Positions 25,337-34,257 of a stretch of DNA of 64,000 bases are shown here, one piece after another. Origin of the DNA: Curvibacter microcysteis (GTDB lineage Bacteria; Pseudomonadota; Gammaproteobacteria; Burkholderiales; Burkholderiaceae_C); NCBI RefSeq assembly GCF_028649435.1, contig NZ_JAQSIN010000001.1; one strand, written 5' to 3'. Position numbers and translations under genes: made by a program. The number at the start of each line of letters is the position of its first letter. Within the stretch, counting starts at the first letter, position 1. Below the pieces are notes generated by a model. It made no database searches and was not told the DNA's origin. It was given only the letters and a program-made list of their open reading frames with translations.

Positions 25337-25378
25337 AGATTTATATCTATGGATCAATGGTTAAGAATCGATTTTACC
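25335..25378. promoter_or_regulatory. LysR operator candidates between the LysR gene and sbtA-like gene
   Basis: Two palindromes lie in an AT-rich gap. ATAGAT-TTAT-ATCTAT (25335-25350) is perfect and overlaps the LysR start codon. GGTTAAGAATCGATTTTACC (25359-25378) is a near-palindrome centred on ATCGAT. LysR proteins typically bind a recognition and an activation site like these in a divergent promoter. Binding is inferred. Confidence 0.6.
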
Positions 25379-25422
25379 TAATGGACTTCGCTCTTTAGCA
25401 TGGCGTCCAGAAGGAGTTGTTC

Positions 25423-26445
25423 ATGCAGAACCTATTGGACCCAGCGATTTTGTTTTTTGTTTTGGGCCTGTCCGCGGGGGCGCTGCGTTCCAACTTGGAG
25501 ATCCCCCCCGCGATCGCTAAGTTCTTGTCGCTTTACCTGCTGATGGCCCTGGGCCTCAAGGGCGGCCTGGCGCTGGCGCACTCGGACATCAGTGGCACCG
25601 TGGTGCTGGGCTTGCTGGCAGCCTTGACCATGGCCTTTTTGGTGCCGGCCCTGGGCTACCAGGTGCTCAAGCGGCGGGTCTCGCCGTTGGATGCGGTCGC
25701 CATCGCCGCCTCTTATGGTTCGGTCAGTGCCGTGACTTTTGTGACTGCCTCCCAGTACCTCGACGCCCACGGCATGGCCCCGGGCGGTCACATGGCGGTG
25801 GCCTTGGTCATCATGGAGTCGCCTGCGGTGCTGATGGCCGTGCTGTTGGCCAACCGGCTGCGCCATGCCGCCAAGGGCGCTGTGGCTTACTCATCCACAG
25901 GCGGCGGCGCGGCCGTGGCGACGTTGGGGGGCGGCGCGGGTGGGGCAAATGGCCCCTCGGTGGGGCGCATCCTGCATGAGTCCTTCACCGACGGGGCGCA
26001 GCTGATGCTGCTGGGCGCCATGGCGGTCGGCTACCTCAGCGGTGACCGGGGGCATGAGTTGATGGCACCCTTCTCCAGTGACCTGTTCAAGGGCATGCTG
26101 GCCTTCTTCCTGCTCGACATGGGGCTGATGGTAGGCAAGAACATGGGCTCGGTGCGGGGGCAGTCGCCCGTGTTGCTGGCCTATGCTTGCCTGGGGCCGG
26201 TGGTGCACGCCAGCCTGGCCCTGGCTTTGTCGGTTTTGCTGGGTTTGCCGGCCGGGGACGCGGCTTTGCTGATGGTGCTGTCGGCCAGCGCGTCCTACAT
26301 CGTGGTGCCAGCCGTGCTTCGCTACGCCATTCCCGAGGCCAACCCCTCGCTGTACTTTGGCCTGTCGCTGGGGGTGACCTTCCCACTCAACCTGCTGCTG
26401 GGCATTCCCGTCTATGCCTGGGTGGCCCAGCAGGTCTTGGGCTGA
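25423..26445 (+). CDS. SbtA-type sodium-dependent bicarbonate transporter
   Basis: 340 residues, mostly hydrophobic, with about ten membrane segments in two halves. SbtA family blocks are visible: LRSNLEIPPAIAKFLSLYLL, LGLKGGLALA, AASYGSVSAVTFVTA and the second-half DMGLMVGKN. A flexible glycine-rich loop separates the halves near residues 150-185. SbtA carries bicarbonate with sodium across the inner membrane. AAGGAG lies 6 bases before the ATG. No sbtB-like PII gene is adjacent. Carboxylase genes are not in the window, so whether it feeds autotrophy or anaplerosis is unknown. Confidence 0.9.
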   Translation: MQNLLDPAILFFVLGLSAGALRSNLEIPPAIAKFLSLYLLMALGLKGGLALAHSDISGTVVLGLLAALTMAFLVPALGYQVLKRRVSPLDAVAIAASYGSVSAVTFVTASQYLDAHGMAPGGHMAVALVIMESPAVLMAVLLANRLRHAAKGAVAYSSTGGGAAVATLGGGAGGANGPSVGRILHESFTDGAQLMLLGAMAVGYLSGDRGHELMAPFSSDLFKGMLAFFLLDMGLMVGKNMGSVRGQSPVLLAYACLGPVVHASLALALSVLLGLPAGDAALLMVLSASASYIVVPAVLRYAIPEANPSLYFGLSLGVTFPLNLLLGIPVYAWVAQQVLG

Positions 26446-26482
26446 GTGAGGGCGGCAGCGCCGCCTCGGGGGTGAACTTCGT

Positions 26483-27463
26483 TCAGGCGGTGGCCTTGGG
26501 CAGTGCCAGGGCCGCCATTTGCGTGATGCCCTCCAGGCTGCGTGCGCCGGCGATGAACAGGTTCAGGTGGCAGAACACGCTGTCGGCCACGCCCGTGACC
26601 GCGGCCAGTTCGTGTTCGCGCAGGCCGGACCAGGCGGCGGGCAGGTCCAGTCGCGACTGGAAAGAGCCCACTTCCACCGGCACGGTCTTGAGCTGGTACT
26701 GGTTGCCGTCCGAGTCGGGGTAGATCACCAGCAGCACCTCGGGCATTTCGTCCAGCACCACGCGGGTCCAGGGCATGCCACCCTGGTTCAGGTGCAGCAC
26801 CCGGCCGCCCAGCAGGCGCGGCGACTGGCGCACGATGTCGGCGGAGCGGATTTGCGAGACCTTCTTGCCAATCGCGTGGTCCAGGAACTTGCGCACGATG
26901 GCGATGGCTTCTCTGAAGCGCGTCTCCTGCAACTGCGCTTTGGTGCTCTGGTCCAGGCCTTGTTCTTCCATCCAGTGGGTGTTGAGCTGGGCGACCAGGG
27001 CCGACAGGCCGAAGATGCCTGCGGCCACGTCGCCTTGGCCGGTGTCCACGATGTCCAGGTACTGCACCAGCGAGTGGTCGATGCTGCTCACGATGTCGGC
27101 CACGGCGGCCTGGTCCAGCGCTTGTTGGTGGCGCTGCGCCCAGGCTTGGACGTATTGCGCCCCGTAGGCCGACCAGACCAGGCCGGCGCTGGCGTAGCCC
27201 ACGCCCGGCACGGTTTGGCCGTCTGCGTTTTGGCGCGCCGGGCGGGCGCCGTCAAAACCGCGCTGGTGGTGGTCAAAACGGCCTTTGGCGGCGTCCCATA
27301 TCCCACCCACGTCGACGGCGAAATCAGCGGCCTCGATTTTGTCGTTGTGGCGGGTGCGCAGCAGGGTGTGCTCGGGGAAGACGCCCATCAGGATGCCCAC
27401 GCCAAAAACGTCGTCGGCATGGAAGCTGCCACTGTGGGTGGCGATGATCTTGTTCTGTGTCAT
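26483..27463 (-). CDS. MYG1 / UPF0160 family metal-dependent hydrolase-like protein
   Basis: 326 residues. The N-terminus IATHSGSFHADDVFGVGIL and, further on, FDHHQRGFDG form the DHH-like metal site of the MYG1 family. A histidine-aspartate motif follows in VSSIDHSLVQYLD. Eukaryotic MYG1 is reported as a 3'-5' RNA exonuclease; the bacterial role is not settled. The ATG at 27463 begins MTQNKIIATHSG, the family start. It converges with the sbtA-like gene and is divergent from the small secreted protein that follows. Confidence 0.88.
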   Translation of the reverse strand: MTQNKIIATHSGSFHADDVFGVGILMGVFPEHTLLRTRHNDKIEAADFAVDVGGIWDAAKGRFDHHQRGFDGARPARQNADGQTVPGVGYASAGLVWSAYGAQYVQAWAQRHQQALDQAAVADIVSSIDHSLVQYLDIVDTGQGDVAAGIFGLSALVAQLNTHWMEEQGLDQSTKAQLQETRFREAIAIVRKFLDHAIGKKVSQIRSADIVRQSPRLLGGRVLHLNQGGMPWTRVVLDEMPEVLLVIYPDSDGNQYQLKTVPVEVGSFQSRLDLPAAWSGLREHELAAVTGVADSVFCHLNLFIAGARSLEGITQMAALALPKATA

Positions 27464-27727
27464 GTGCCAATGGTAGCGAAGCCTTCGAGGAAGCCCCTGA
27501 TCGGGGGCCATCCTTTCCCGGTCGCAAGGGGGCTTGCCAGCCCTGAATCCAGTGGCGCAGGAGGGCGCGCGGGTGCCAGTCAGCGGAGGCGGTTACACCG
27601 CGTATTTGTGATGAAATGCACGAGTTGTAACGGTCGCCTCGGTTAAATTGGGGGCCGTCGGGTCGCCCAGTGCTTGCAGAGCCAGCGCGCGATGCCAGTA
27701 CCGCCCGCAGGGCAGAGGAGGGGTTTC

Positions 27728-28279
27728 ATGAAGTTTTTGATTTACGCCATGCTGTTGCTGGCCTCGGTGGCCCATGCCCGGGGCGAGTCTGGCCGGGTGC
27801 GCCTATGCCGTGAAGGGACGGTCCCGGTCGGGGTGGATGCCAGCAAGACCCTGCTGGTGTTGGACGGCTTGATTCGCTTTCACACCCCCAGAAGCACGGG
27901 CATGTCTGACAAGCCCACCGACAAGGACCGCCAGGAAATGCAGGTGGTCACCGAGATCATTGAGCCGCTGCGTCCAGGCCCCGAGTGCCGGGTGATTCTG
28001 GCCTGGGTGGCAGACAACCCCGAAAACGACCCCTTGCCCAAGGCCGGTGCCAGCTGGCGTGGTTTTGCTTTTGCCGACTACGGCCGCCTGGTCGATGTGC
28101 CGCCGCGTGTGATCGGCCCCGGTGGGCGTGCCACCAAGGTGGTGTTTGAGCCCTACAGACCCTGGGAAGGCGGGCGGGTGTTGTTCACGGCCACGGTGCT
28201 GGACGATTTCAAGCCCATGCCCCTGGTCAACAGCGTGCCCCCGGCCTTGCCAGTGGAGCGGTCTGCGCGCAATCCCTGA
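27728..28279 (+). CDS. hypothetical secreted protein
   Basis: I do not recognise a family. 183 residues with a clear signal peptide (1 to about 17, KFLIYAMLLLASVAHA). The mature part is mixed alpha/beta in character, with no membrane span. Two cysteines (in LCREG and ECRVIL) could form a disulfide. AGAGGAG lies 6-7 bases upstream of the ATG, a strong start. It is alone on its strand, with a 264-base gap upstream that probably holds its promoter; I see no gene there. Confidence 0.7.
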   Translation: MKFLIYAMLLLASVAHARGESGRVRLCREGTVPVGVDASKTLLVLDGLIRFHTPRSTGMSDKPTDKDRQEMQVVTEIIEPLRPGPECRVILAWVADNPENDPLPKAGASWRGFAFADYGRLVDVPPRVIGPGGRATKVVFEPYRPWEGGRVLFTATVLDDFKPMPLVNSVPPALPVERSARNP

Positions 28280-28351
28280 GCTGGCTCCCTCGGCGGTACC
28301 AACGGACGGCTGACCCCGGGAGGCTTTTGGCCCGGCGAAGCGCCGTGCGGG

Positions 28352-28669
28352 TCAAGCCGCAGGGATCTTCAGCAGGTCTTCGTCGGATTCATCACCGCTT
28401 TTGAGCCAGTACAGCACGCAGCGGTGCTGCACTTCGCCCACCATCCAGGACGGCAGCGGCGTCCAATCGCCTTCGGGGTCGTGGGTGGTCGGGTCCCAGG
28501 GGGCGTCCTGGTAGGCCTTTTTCAAGGCGAATTCCAGCAATTTGCTGCTGGCGCTTTCCGTGATCAGCTTGTGCAGCCCGTTGTAGGCGGCGCCCCGTTT
28601 GGCCACCGGGTCGTACAGCACGGTGTTGGGCAGGCTGAGCATTTCGTCGCTGGTCAAAGGTCTTGGCAT
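28352..28669 (-). CDS. hypothetical protein, 105 residues
   Basis: Not recognised. It starts MPRPLTSDEMLSLPN, has no signal peptide or membrane segment, and contains PTTHDPEGDWTPLPSWMVG and an acidic end (GDESDEDLL). Coding use matches the neighbours (high GC at third positions). It lies 61 bases upstream of, but on the same strand as, the next small gene, and may be transcribed with it. Confidence 0.65.
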   Translation of the reverse strand: MPRPLTSDEMLSLPNTVLYDPVAKRGAAYNGLHKLITESASSKLLEFALKKAYQDAPWDPTTHDPEGDWTPLPSWMVGEVQHRCVLYWLKSGDESDEDLLKIPAA

Positions 28670-28730
28670 GGGTGTCTTTCTGAAGAGTAGAAGGTCAATT
28701 CATGCGGCGTTGCGGCGCTAGTGATTATTT

Positions 28731-29081
28731 TTAACCGACTTCGTTCAGTTGCGCCCATTTTTTCGCGAGCGACCGCACCCGCTGTGCCACCGGACCGTCG
28801 CCCTCGGGGCCGTCTTGCTCCAAGCGGCAGTGCTCGATCATCTGCAGCTGCAGATAGTCCTCGCCGATCACGGCCTCCGTCAGTCCCCCGGGAAAGTGCA
28901 ATTGCAGCAGGCCATGGCCTTCGCGGCCCGGGTCGGGCAGGGGGCTGACCGTCACGCCGCTGAGCACATGGATGGCCCGCTCCCGCTCCTGTGCCGGGCG
29001 GAACTGGCGCAGTTGCTTGAGGGCGTCCACGATGCGCTCGCTGCGCGTGTCGAGGGGGTTGGGGCGGTGTTGCAGGGGCAT
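28731..29081 (-). CDS. hypothetical protein, 116 residues
   Basis: Not recognised. The ATG at 29081 gives MPLQHRPNPLDTRSERIVDAL; an open frame extends 27 codons further upstream but with proline-rich, uncharacteristic sequence. The protein is soluble and charged, ending RSLAKKWAQLNEVG. The 212-base gap to ppk2 separates two divergent genes and holds a small GC hairpin (29246-29260) but no other gene. Confidence 0.6.
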   Translation of the reverse strand: MPLQHRPNPLDTRSERIVDALKQLRQFRPAQERERAIHVLSGVTVSPLPDPGREGHGLLQLHFPGGLTEAVIGEDYLQLQMIEHCRLEQDGPEGDGPVAQRVRSLAKKWAQLNEVG

Positions 29082-29293
29082 GTTGAGCGGGCTGGGGGGT
29101 GATGAGGGGCGTGCCAGGGTGGCGTGAAGCTCCAACTTAACCGGCCTGGGGCGGCGCCACACCCAGCGAGATCAAGCTTTGCGCAGATTGAAGGGGAAAG
29201 TCTTGTCATGGCCCTGACACAGTGGCCCTTTAGGCTGCGGGCGCCGGCCCCTGTGGGGCCCCCGTTGCCTATTTAGCCGCCAAAGGTCTGCTT

Positions 29294-30211
29294 TTGATCT
29301 CCGACGAAGACGAACTCATCCGCCGCATCCACCAAGAAGCCCACGACAGCTATGACGAAGAGCTGGAACTGGAGCTGGAGGACCGCCACATTGACGAACT
29401 CGCTGGAGGCACCGACGCCTTGCGCGATGCGAGCTACCGTGAAAACCGCCGTCGCTACTTCCGGGAGCTGTTCCGCCTGCAAGGCGAACTGGTCAAACTG
29501 CAGGACTGGGTGGTTGCCAGCGGCCACAAAGTGGTGATCCTTTTTGAAGGGCGCGACGCTGCCGGCAAGGGGGGCGTGATCAAGCGCATCACCCAGCGCC
29601 TGAACCCGCGCGTGTGCCGTGTGGCGGCCCTGCCAGCGCCTAACGACCGGGAACGCACGCAGTGGTACTTCCAACGCTATGCCGCCCACCTGCCCGCGGC
29701 GGGTGAGATGGTGCTGTTCGACCGCAGTTGGTACAACCGCGCAGGTGTCGAGCGCGTCATGGGCTTTTGCAATGACGATCAGTACGAAGAGTTTTTCCGC
29801 TCGGCGCCCGAGTTTGAGCGCATGCTGGTGCGCTCGGGCATTCAGTTGATCAAGTACTGGTTTTCCATCTCGGACGACGAGCAACGCCTGCGCTTTCTGG
29901 GCCGCATCCACGACCCGCTCAAGCAGTGGAAGCTCAGTCCCATGGACCTGGAGTCGCGCCGTCGCTGGGAGGACTACACCAAGGCCAAAGAGATCATGCT
30001 GGAGCGCACCCACATCGCCGAAGCGCCCTGGTGGGTGGTGGCTGCCGACGACAAGAAGAAGGCCCGCCTGAATTGCATCCAGCACTTGCTGCAGCAAATG
30101 CCTTACGAAGAGGTGCCGCACCCGCGCATCGAGCTGCCGCAGCGCGAGCGCCACGAAGACTACCTGCGCAACCCCGTGCCGCAGGACATGTTTGTCCCGC
30201 AGGTCTATTGA
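29294..30211 (+). CDS. ppk2: polyphosphate kinase 2 (PPK2 family)
   Basis: 305 residues with one PPK2 domain. Walker A is GRDAAGKGG (residues 86-94), Walker B is LFDRSWYNR (about 141-149), and the lid arginines are in LESRRRWEDYTKAKEI. PPK2 enzymes use polyphosphate to phosphorylate nucleoside phosphates; the one-domain form with the acidic N-terminus DEELELELED looks like class I, which mainly acts on nucleoside diphosphates. The start is TTG with AAAGG about 7 bases upstream; no ATG fits. It is followed at 57 bases by a CorA/ZntB-type transporter. Confidence 0.9.
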   Translation: MISDEDELIRRIHQEAHDSYDEELELELEDRHIDELAGGTDALRDASYRENRRRYFRELFRLQGELVKLQDWVVASGHKVVILFEGRDAAGKGGVIKRITQRLNPRVCRVAALPAPNDRERTQWYFQRYAAHLPAAGEMVLFDRSWYNRAGVERVMGFCNDDQYEEFFRSAPEFERMLVRSGIQLIKYWFSISDDEQRLRFLGRIHDPLKQWKLSPMDLESRRRWEDYTKAKEIMLERTHIAEAPWWVVAADDKKKARLNCIQHLLQQMPYEEVPHPRIELPQRERHEDYLRNPVPQDMFVPQVY

Positions 30212-30268
30212 TGCGCAGCTTGGGTGGCCTGAACGGGCCACACGAGGCGGTGCGCGTGTGATGCAGCG

Positions 30269-31270
30269 ATGACCCCTTCCTATGGCGCCACGCGCCACGG
30301 CTTGATTTGTGGCTACGCCTTCGAGGCGGGCGCTTCGGGGCGGGCGCTGGACCTGGAGCAGGCCCTCGCCTGGCTGCAGGCGCCGCGTGCGCCAGGCGAC
30401 TTTGTCTGGCTGCATTTCAACCTCAGCGATGCCGCGGCAGAGACCTGGATTCGCAAGCACCTGCCGGTGGCGCCAGAGTTTTTTGAGGCCTTGCACGAGG
30501 GCTCGCGCTCGACCCGCATCGAAGACGCCGACGGCACCCTGGTGGCGGTGGTCAACGACGTGGCCTATGAGTTTTCCTTTGACCCCGCTGAGATCGAAAC
30601 CCTGTGGGTCAACGTCAGCCCGCACCTGGCCCTGACGGCGCGCCTGCACCCGCTGCGCACCATCGACGTGCTGCGCCAGGCCGTGCGCGACGGCTTGCGC
30701 TTTGCGTCTTCACTGGCTTTTTTGAACCGCTTGTTGCATGACCAGGGCGATGTGCTGGTGCGCATCGTGCGTCAGGCCACCGTGCAGGTCGACAGCGTGG
30801 AGGACCGCCTGTTGCAGGGGCGGCTGCAGCGCCAGCGTGCCGAGCTGGGCGCGTTGCGCCGGGTGCTGGTGCGCCTTCAGCGCTTGCTGGCGCCCGAGCC
30901 TGGCGCCTTGTTTCGCCTGCTGCGCCGCCCGCCTGCCTGGGTCGGGGACGAGGACCTGGACGACCTGCGCCAAGCCACAGAGGAGTTCTCTTTGGTGATC
31001 CGTGATGCAGCTGAACTGCAGGAGCGCATCCGCCTGCTGCAAGAAGAAATCGCGGCCCAGGTGGGTGAGCAGACCAACAAAAGCGTCTACACCCTGACCG
31101 TGGTCACCGTGCTGGCCCTGCCCATCAACATCGTGGCCGGTCTCTTGGGCATGAACGTGGGGGGCATCCCCCTGGCTGAGCACCCGCATGGGTTTTGGGT
31201 GATCGCGGCGGTGGTGGTGACTTTCACCGTGCTCGCAGGCTGGTGGGCCCGGCGCCGGCGTGACGACTGA
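30269..31270 (+). CDS. zntB: CorA-family divalent cation transporter, ZntB-like
   Basis: 333 residues. A large N-terminal cytoplasmic domain with a long coiled helix is followed by two C-terminal membrane segments. The family signature GMNVGG follows the first of them (GLLGMNVGGIP), and HGFWVIAAVVV begins the second. The GMN loop marks CorA relatives; the WLHFNLSD and LTARLHPLRTID blocks resemble ZntB, which moves zinc coupled to protons. Magnesium CorA is the alternative. It lies downstream of ppk2, possibly in one operon. Confidence 0.85.
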   Translation: MTPSYGATRHGLICGYAFEAGASGRALDLEQALAWLQAPRAPGDFVWLHFNLSDAAAETWIRKHLPVAPEFFEALHEGSRSTRIEDADGTLVAVVNDVAYEFSFDPAEIETLWVNVSPHLALTARLHPLRTIDVLRQAVRDGLRFASSLAFLNRLLHDQGDVLVRIVRQATVQVDSVEDRLLQGRLQRQRAELGALRRVLVRLQRLLAPEPGALFRLLRRPPAWVGDEDLDDLRQATEEFSLVIRDAAELQERIRLLQEEIAAQVGEQTNKSVYTLTVVTVLALPINIVAGLLGMNVGGIPLAEHPHGFWVIAAVVVTFTVLAGWWARRRRDD

Positions 31271-31341
31271 TCGGTCCCTGCTGCGTCAAAATGCGCGTCA
31301 GTCCGCTGCGGTCAGCGGGCACCCGCTGCGTCAGGACGCCC

Positions 31342-33030
31342 ATGAGCCAGGACTCCACTTCACCCGCCCTCCCGTCACAGGTTGCGTCGAACCTGGACAC
31401 ACCAATCAGCCCCTCACGTCGGCGCTGGTTGCAAGCCGGCGCCACCGCCGCAGCCACCACGGGCCTGAGCGCCGCGGGCGCTGCGGGCGAGGCCCCTGCC
31501 AACCGGCAACAGTCACCGGCGCGCTCGCTTCAAGCGCAACTGCAGCGGCACATCCGCCATGTGGTGGTGATCTACCTGGAAAACCGCAGCTTCGTCAATT
31601 TGTTCGCTGACTTCCCCGGCGCGTTGGATCCGCTGTCTGGCCTGCCGCCCGAGCGCTTCGTTCAGCGCGACCGCAATGGCCAACCCCTGCCCACCTTGCC
31701 CAAGGTGTGGGGTGGCTTGGTTCCGCGCAGCCAAAGCGTGGAAGGCAAGACCTACCTGATCGACGAGAGCAAGATCAGCGGCCTGCCCAACGCGCCTTTT
31801 GCACTCAAGGACGCCGAAGGCCTGCCCTTGCCGGAGTCGGTCATCACGCGCGACCTGTGCCACTTGTTCTACCAGAACCAAATGCAGATCAACGGGGGAC
31901 TGAACGACGGCTTTGCCGCTTGGTCCGACGCGGGGGGCCTGGTCATGGGCCACTACGGCGCGTCGCGTCAGCAGCTCGGTCTGTGGAAGCTGGCCCAGCA
32001 ATACACCTTGTGCGACCGTTTTTTCATGGCGGCCTTTGGGGGCTCGTACCTGAACCACCAGTTTTTGATTGCAGGGCGTACCCCCGAGTACTTCCACGCC
32101 AGCCGCACGGCGGCTCGCACGCGCATCGCCGTGACCGAGGACGGCCCACAGGGGGTGCGCCTGGCCTTGGCCCCCGACAGCCCCGCTTCAGCCTTGGACG
32201 GCCGGCCCAAGTACGTCAACGACGGCGCCATTTCCCCCGATGGTTACGCCGTCAACACCATGGCGCCGCCTTATCAGCCCAGTTATGTGCGCCCCGCCCC
32301 CGGCGGTGACCCCAGCCTGGCCGACCCGGACCACGCCAGCACGCTGCCGCCCCAGCACTACGACACCATTGGTGACCTGTTGTCGCGCAAACAGGTGTCT
32401 TGGGCTTGGTATGGCGGCGCCTGGCAGGCCGCCCTGGACCGGCGCGCCGATGGCGATCGGCCCAATTTTCAGTACCACCACCAGCCCTTCAATTACTTCA
32501 GCCAGTTCGCGCCCGGTACGGCGGCGCGGGCCCAGCACCTGCGCGATGGTGGCACTGGCGACAGCCCCATGTCCAACCACTTCCTGGCCGATGTGGTGGC
32601 TGGTCGCCTGCCTGCCGTGACCTTTTACAAACCGCAGGGCAATCTCAATTTGCACGCGGGTTATTCGGACGTGGCCTCGGGCGACCAACATGTGGCCAAC
32701 GTGATCGAGCACCTGAAGAAGAGCCCGCAATGGCCCCACATGCTGGTGGTGGTGACTTTTGATGAGAACGGGGGCTGGTGGGACCCGGTGGCCCCGCCGA
32801 AGGGCGACCGCTGGGGGCCGGGCTCGCGCGTGCCGGCGTTGCTGGTCTCGCCCCATGTCAAGAAAGGGCATGTGGATCACACCTTCTATGACACGACTTC
32901 GATCCTGCGTTTCATCACGCGCTTGCACGGCCTGCCCACCCTGCAAGGGCTGGCCGAGCGTGATGCTGCCTTCCGCGCCCGGGGCGAGCGACCCCCCGGG
33001 GACTTGAGTGCGGCCTTCCGTTTTGCCTGA
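31342..33030 (+). CDS. AcpA-type acid phosphatase / phosphoesterase, exported
   Basis: 562 residues. The N-terminus SRRRWLQAGATAAATTGLS is a twin-arginine-type export signal. The phosphoesterase core starts at about 75 with HVVVIYLENRSFVNLF, which holds the metal-binding glutamate-asparagine pair of the phospholipase C / AcpA superfamily. VVTFDENGGWWDPV and SRVPALLVSPHVKKG lie near the end. Such enzymes release phosphate in the periplasm; AcpA, phospholipase C and related specificities cannot be separated by eye. The ATG at 31342 has AGGA 7 bases upstream; an ATG 51 bases earlier lacks a site. Proximity to ppk2 hints at phosphate metabolism. Confidence 0.85.
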   Translation: MSQDSTSPALPSQVASNLDTPISPSRRRWLQAGATAAATTGLSAAGAAGEAPANRQQSPARSLQAQLQRHIRHVVVIYLENRSFVNLFADFPGALDPLSGLPPERFVQRDRNGQPLPTLPKVWGGLVPRSQSVEGKTYLIDESKISGLPNAPFALKDAEGLPLPESVITRDLCHLFYQNQMQINGGLNDGFAAWSDAGGLVMGHYGASRQQLGLWKLAQQYTLCDRFFMAAFGGSYLNHQFLIAGRTPEYFHASRTAARTRIAVTEDGPQGVRLALAPDSPASALDGRPKYVNDGAISPDGYAVNTMAPPYQPSYVRPAPGGDPSLADPDHASTLPPQHYDTIGDLLSRKQVSWAWYGGAWQAALDRRADGDRPNFQYHHQPFNYFSQFAPGTAARAQHLRDGGTGDSPMSNHFLADVVAGRLPAVTFYKPQGNLNLHAGYSDVASGDQHVANVIEHLKKSPQWPHMLVVVTFDENGGWWDPVAPPKGDRWGPGSRVPALLVSPHVKKGHVDHTFYDTTSILRFITRLHGLPTLQGLAERDAAFRARGERPPGDLSAAFRFA

Positions 33031-33036
33031 GTGTCG

Positions 33037-33080
33037 CCCCCGTGCGCAACGGGGGGCAGGCCAGCGCGCCGACGGCGCGC
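33037..33080. terminator. two GC hairpins between convergent genes
   Basis: CCCCCGT pairs with ACGGGGG (33037-33055), and GCGCGCCG pairs with CGGCGCGC over one base (33064-33080). They fill the 58-base gap between the phosphatase and the Bug gene. Neither has a T run, so termination is uncertain. Confidence 0.4.
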
Positions 33081-33088
33081 GCCAGGGC

Positions 33089-34060
33089 TTATTCCGGTTC
33101 GATCTTGGCGTCGCGCACGACCTTGCCCCAGCGCGGGGCTTCGGCCTTGATCAGGGCCGCAAAGGCTTCGGGCGTACCGCCTCCCACGTCGTTGCCTTGG
33201 CTGATGATCTTCTGGCGCAGGTCCGCATCTTGCAGGGCCTTGTTGCCCACGGTGTTGAGCAGCTTGACCAAGTCGGCCGGCATGTTCTTTGGGCCCACCA
33301 GGCCTTGCCAGTTCAGCACTTCGACGGTGGGGAAGCCCTGTTCGACCATCGTGGCCAGGTCCGGCAGCAGGGGGGAGCGCGTCTTGCTGGTGATGCCCAG
33401 GGCGCGCATCTTGCCAGCCTTGATCGAGGGCATGGCCGCATACATCTGCTCGAACATGAAGTCCACTTGGCCGCCCATGAGGTCGGTGGCGGCAGCCGAG
33501 CCGCTCTTGTAGGGCGCGTGGATCATGTCGACGCCCACGGCGTGCTCAAACAGCGAACCGCTCAGGTGGTGTGAGCCCCCAATGCCGCCCGAGGCGTAGA
33601 TGATCTTGCCCGGGTTGGCCTTGGCGGCGGCGACCAGGTCCTTCAGCGTCTTGTAGGGCGAGTCGTTGCGCACCATCAGGATCAGCGGACCTTTTTCGAT
33701 CAGCATGATCGGCGTCAGGTCGTTGAAGGGGTCAAAGTTGAGCTTCTTGAACAGCGCATGGTTGACCGACAAGGGGGCCAGGTTGCCCATGCCCAGGGTG
33801 TAGCCGTCAGGCTTGCCGCGGGCGATGGCTTCGGTACCGATGTTGCCGCCGGCGCCCGCCTTGTTGTCGATGATGATGGGCTGGCCCAGCAGGCTGCTCA
33901 TGACCTTGGCCACTTGGCGCGAACGGATGTCGGCATTGCCGCCCGCTGCGTAAGGGCAGATCCAGGTGATGGCTTTGCTGGGGTATTTGTCTTGGGCCAG
34001 CGCAAAGCCCGGAACCAGGGCGGCGCTGCCAACGGCTTGCAGCAGGGTGCGGCGTTTCAT
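33089..34060 (-). CDS. Bug-family periplasmic substrate-binding protein (second)
   Basis: 323 residues. The signal peptide begins MKRRTLLQAVGSAAL and ends GFALAQ, a possible Tat signal. Bug-fold blocks are KAITWICPYAAGGNAD, IIIDNKAGAGGNIGTEA and KPDGYTLGMG. It is a carboxylate receptor for a tripartite tricarboxylate transporter whose membrane subunits are not in this window. The substrate is unknown. It stands alone and is convergent with the phosphatase gene. Confidence 0.9.
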   Translation of the reverse strand: MKRRTLLQAVGSAALVPGFALAQDKYPSKAITWICPYAAGGNADIRSRQVAKVMSSLLGQPIIIDNKAGAGGNIGTEAIARGKPDGYTLGMGNLAPLSVNHALFKKLNFDPFNDLTPIMLIEKGPLILMVRNDSPYKTLKDLVAAAKANPGKIIYASGGIGGSHHLSGSLFEHAVGVDMIHAPYKSGSAAATDLMGGQVDFMFEQMYAAMPSIKAGKMRALGITSKTRSPLLPDLATMVEQGFPTVEVLNWQGLVGPKNMPADLVKLLNTVGNKALQDADLRQKIISQGNDVGGGTPEAFAALIKAEAPRWGKVVRDAKIEPE

Positions 34061-34257
34061 GTTTGTCTTCCTTGTTGTCGAGGGGTGTCGGCGGGCGCTG
34101 ACCAGGGGCAGCCCTTGTGGCGGGCAGCGCTTCTGGGGCGCGACTCTAGGCCCCCCAGGCTTTCAGCTGGCTTTCAGCCGTCAGCAGGCCCATGCAGCAT
34201 GACCGACAATCGCGGCATTGGGGAGGGCCGAGCAGCCCTTGGATGAAGGAGACAACT

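Noticed and set aside
34192..34257. An upstream start (34192) for the NMT1-type receptor
   Set aside because: It would extend the signal peptide with unlike residues, whereas TTG at 34258 has an ideal Shine-Dalgarno.
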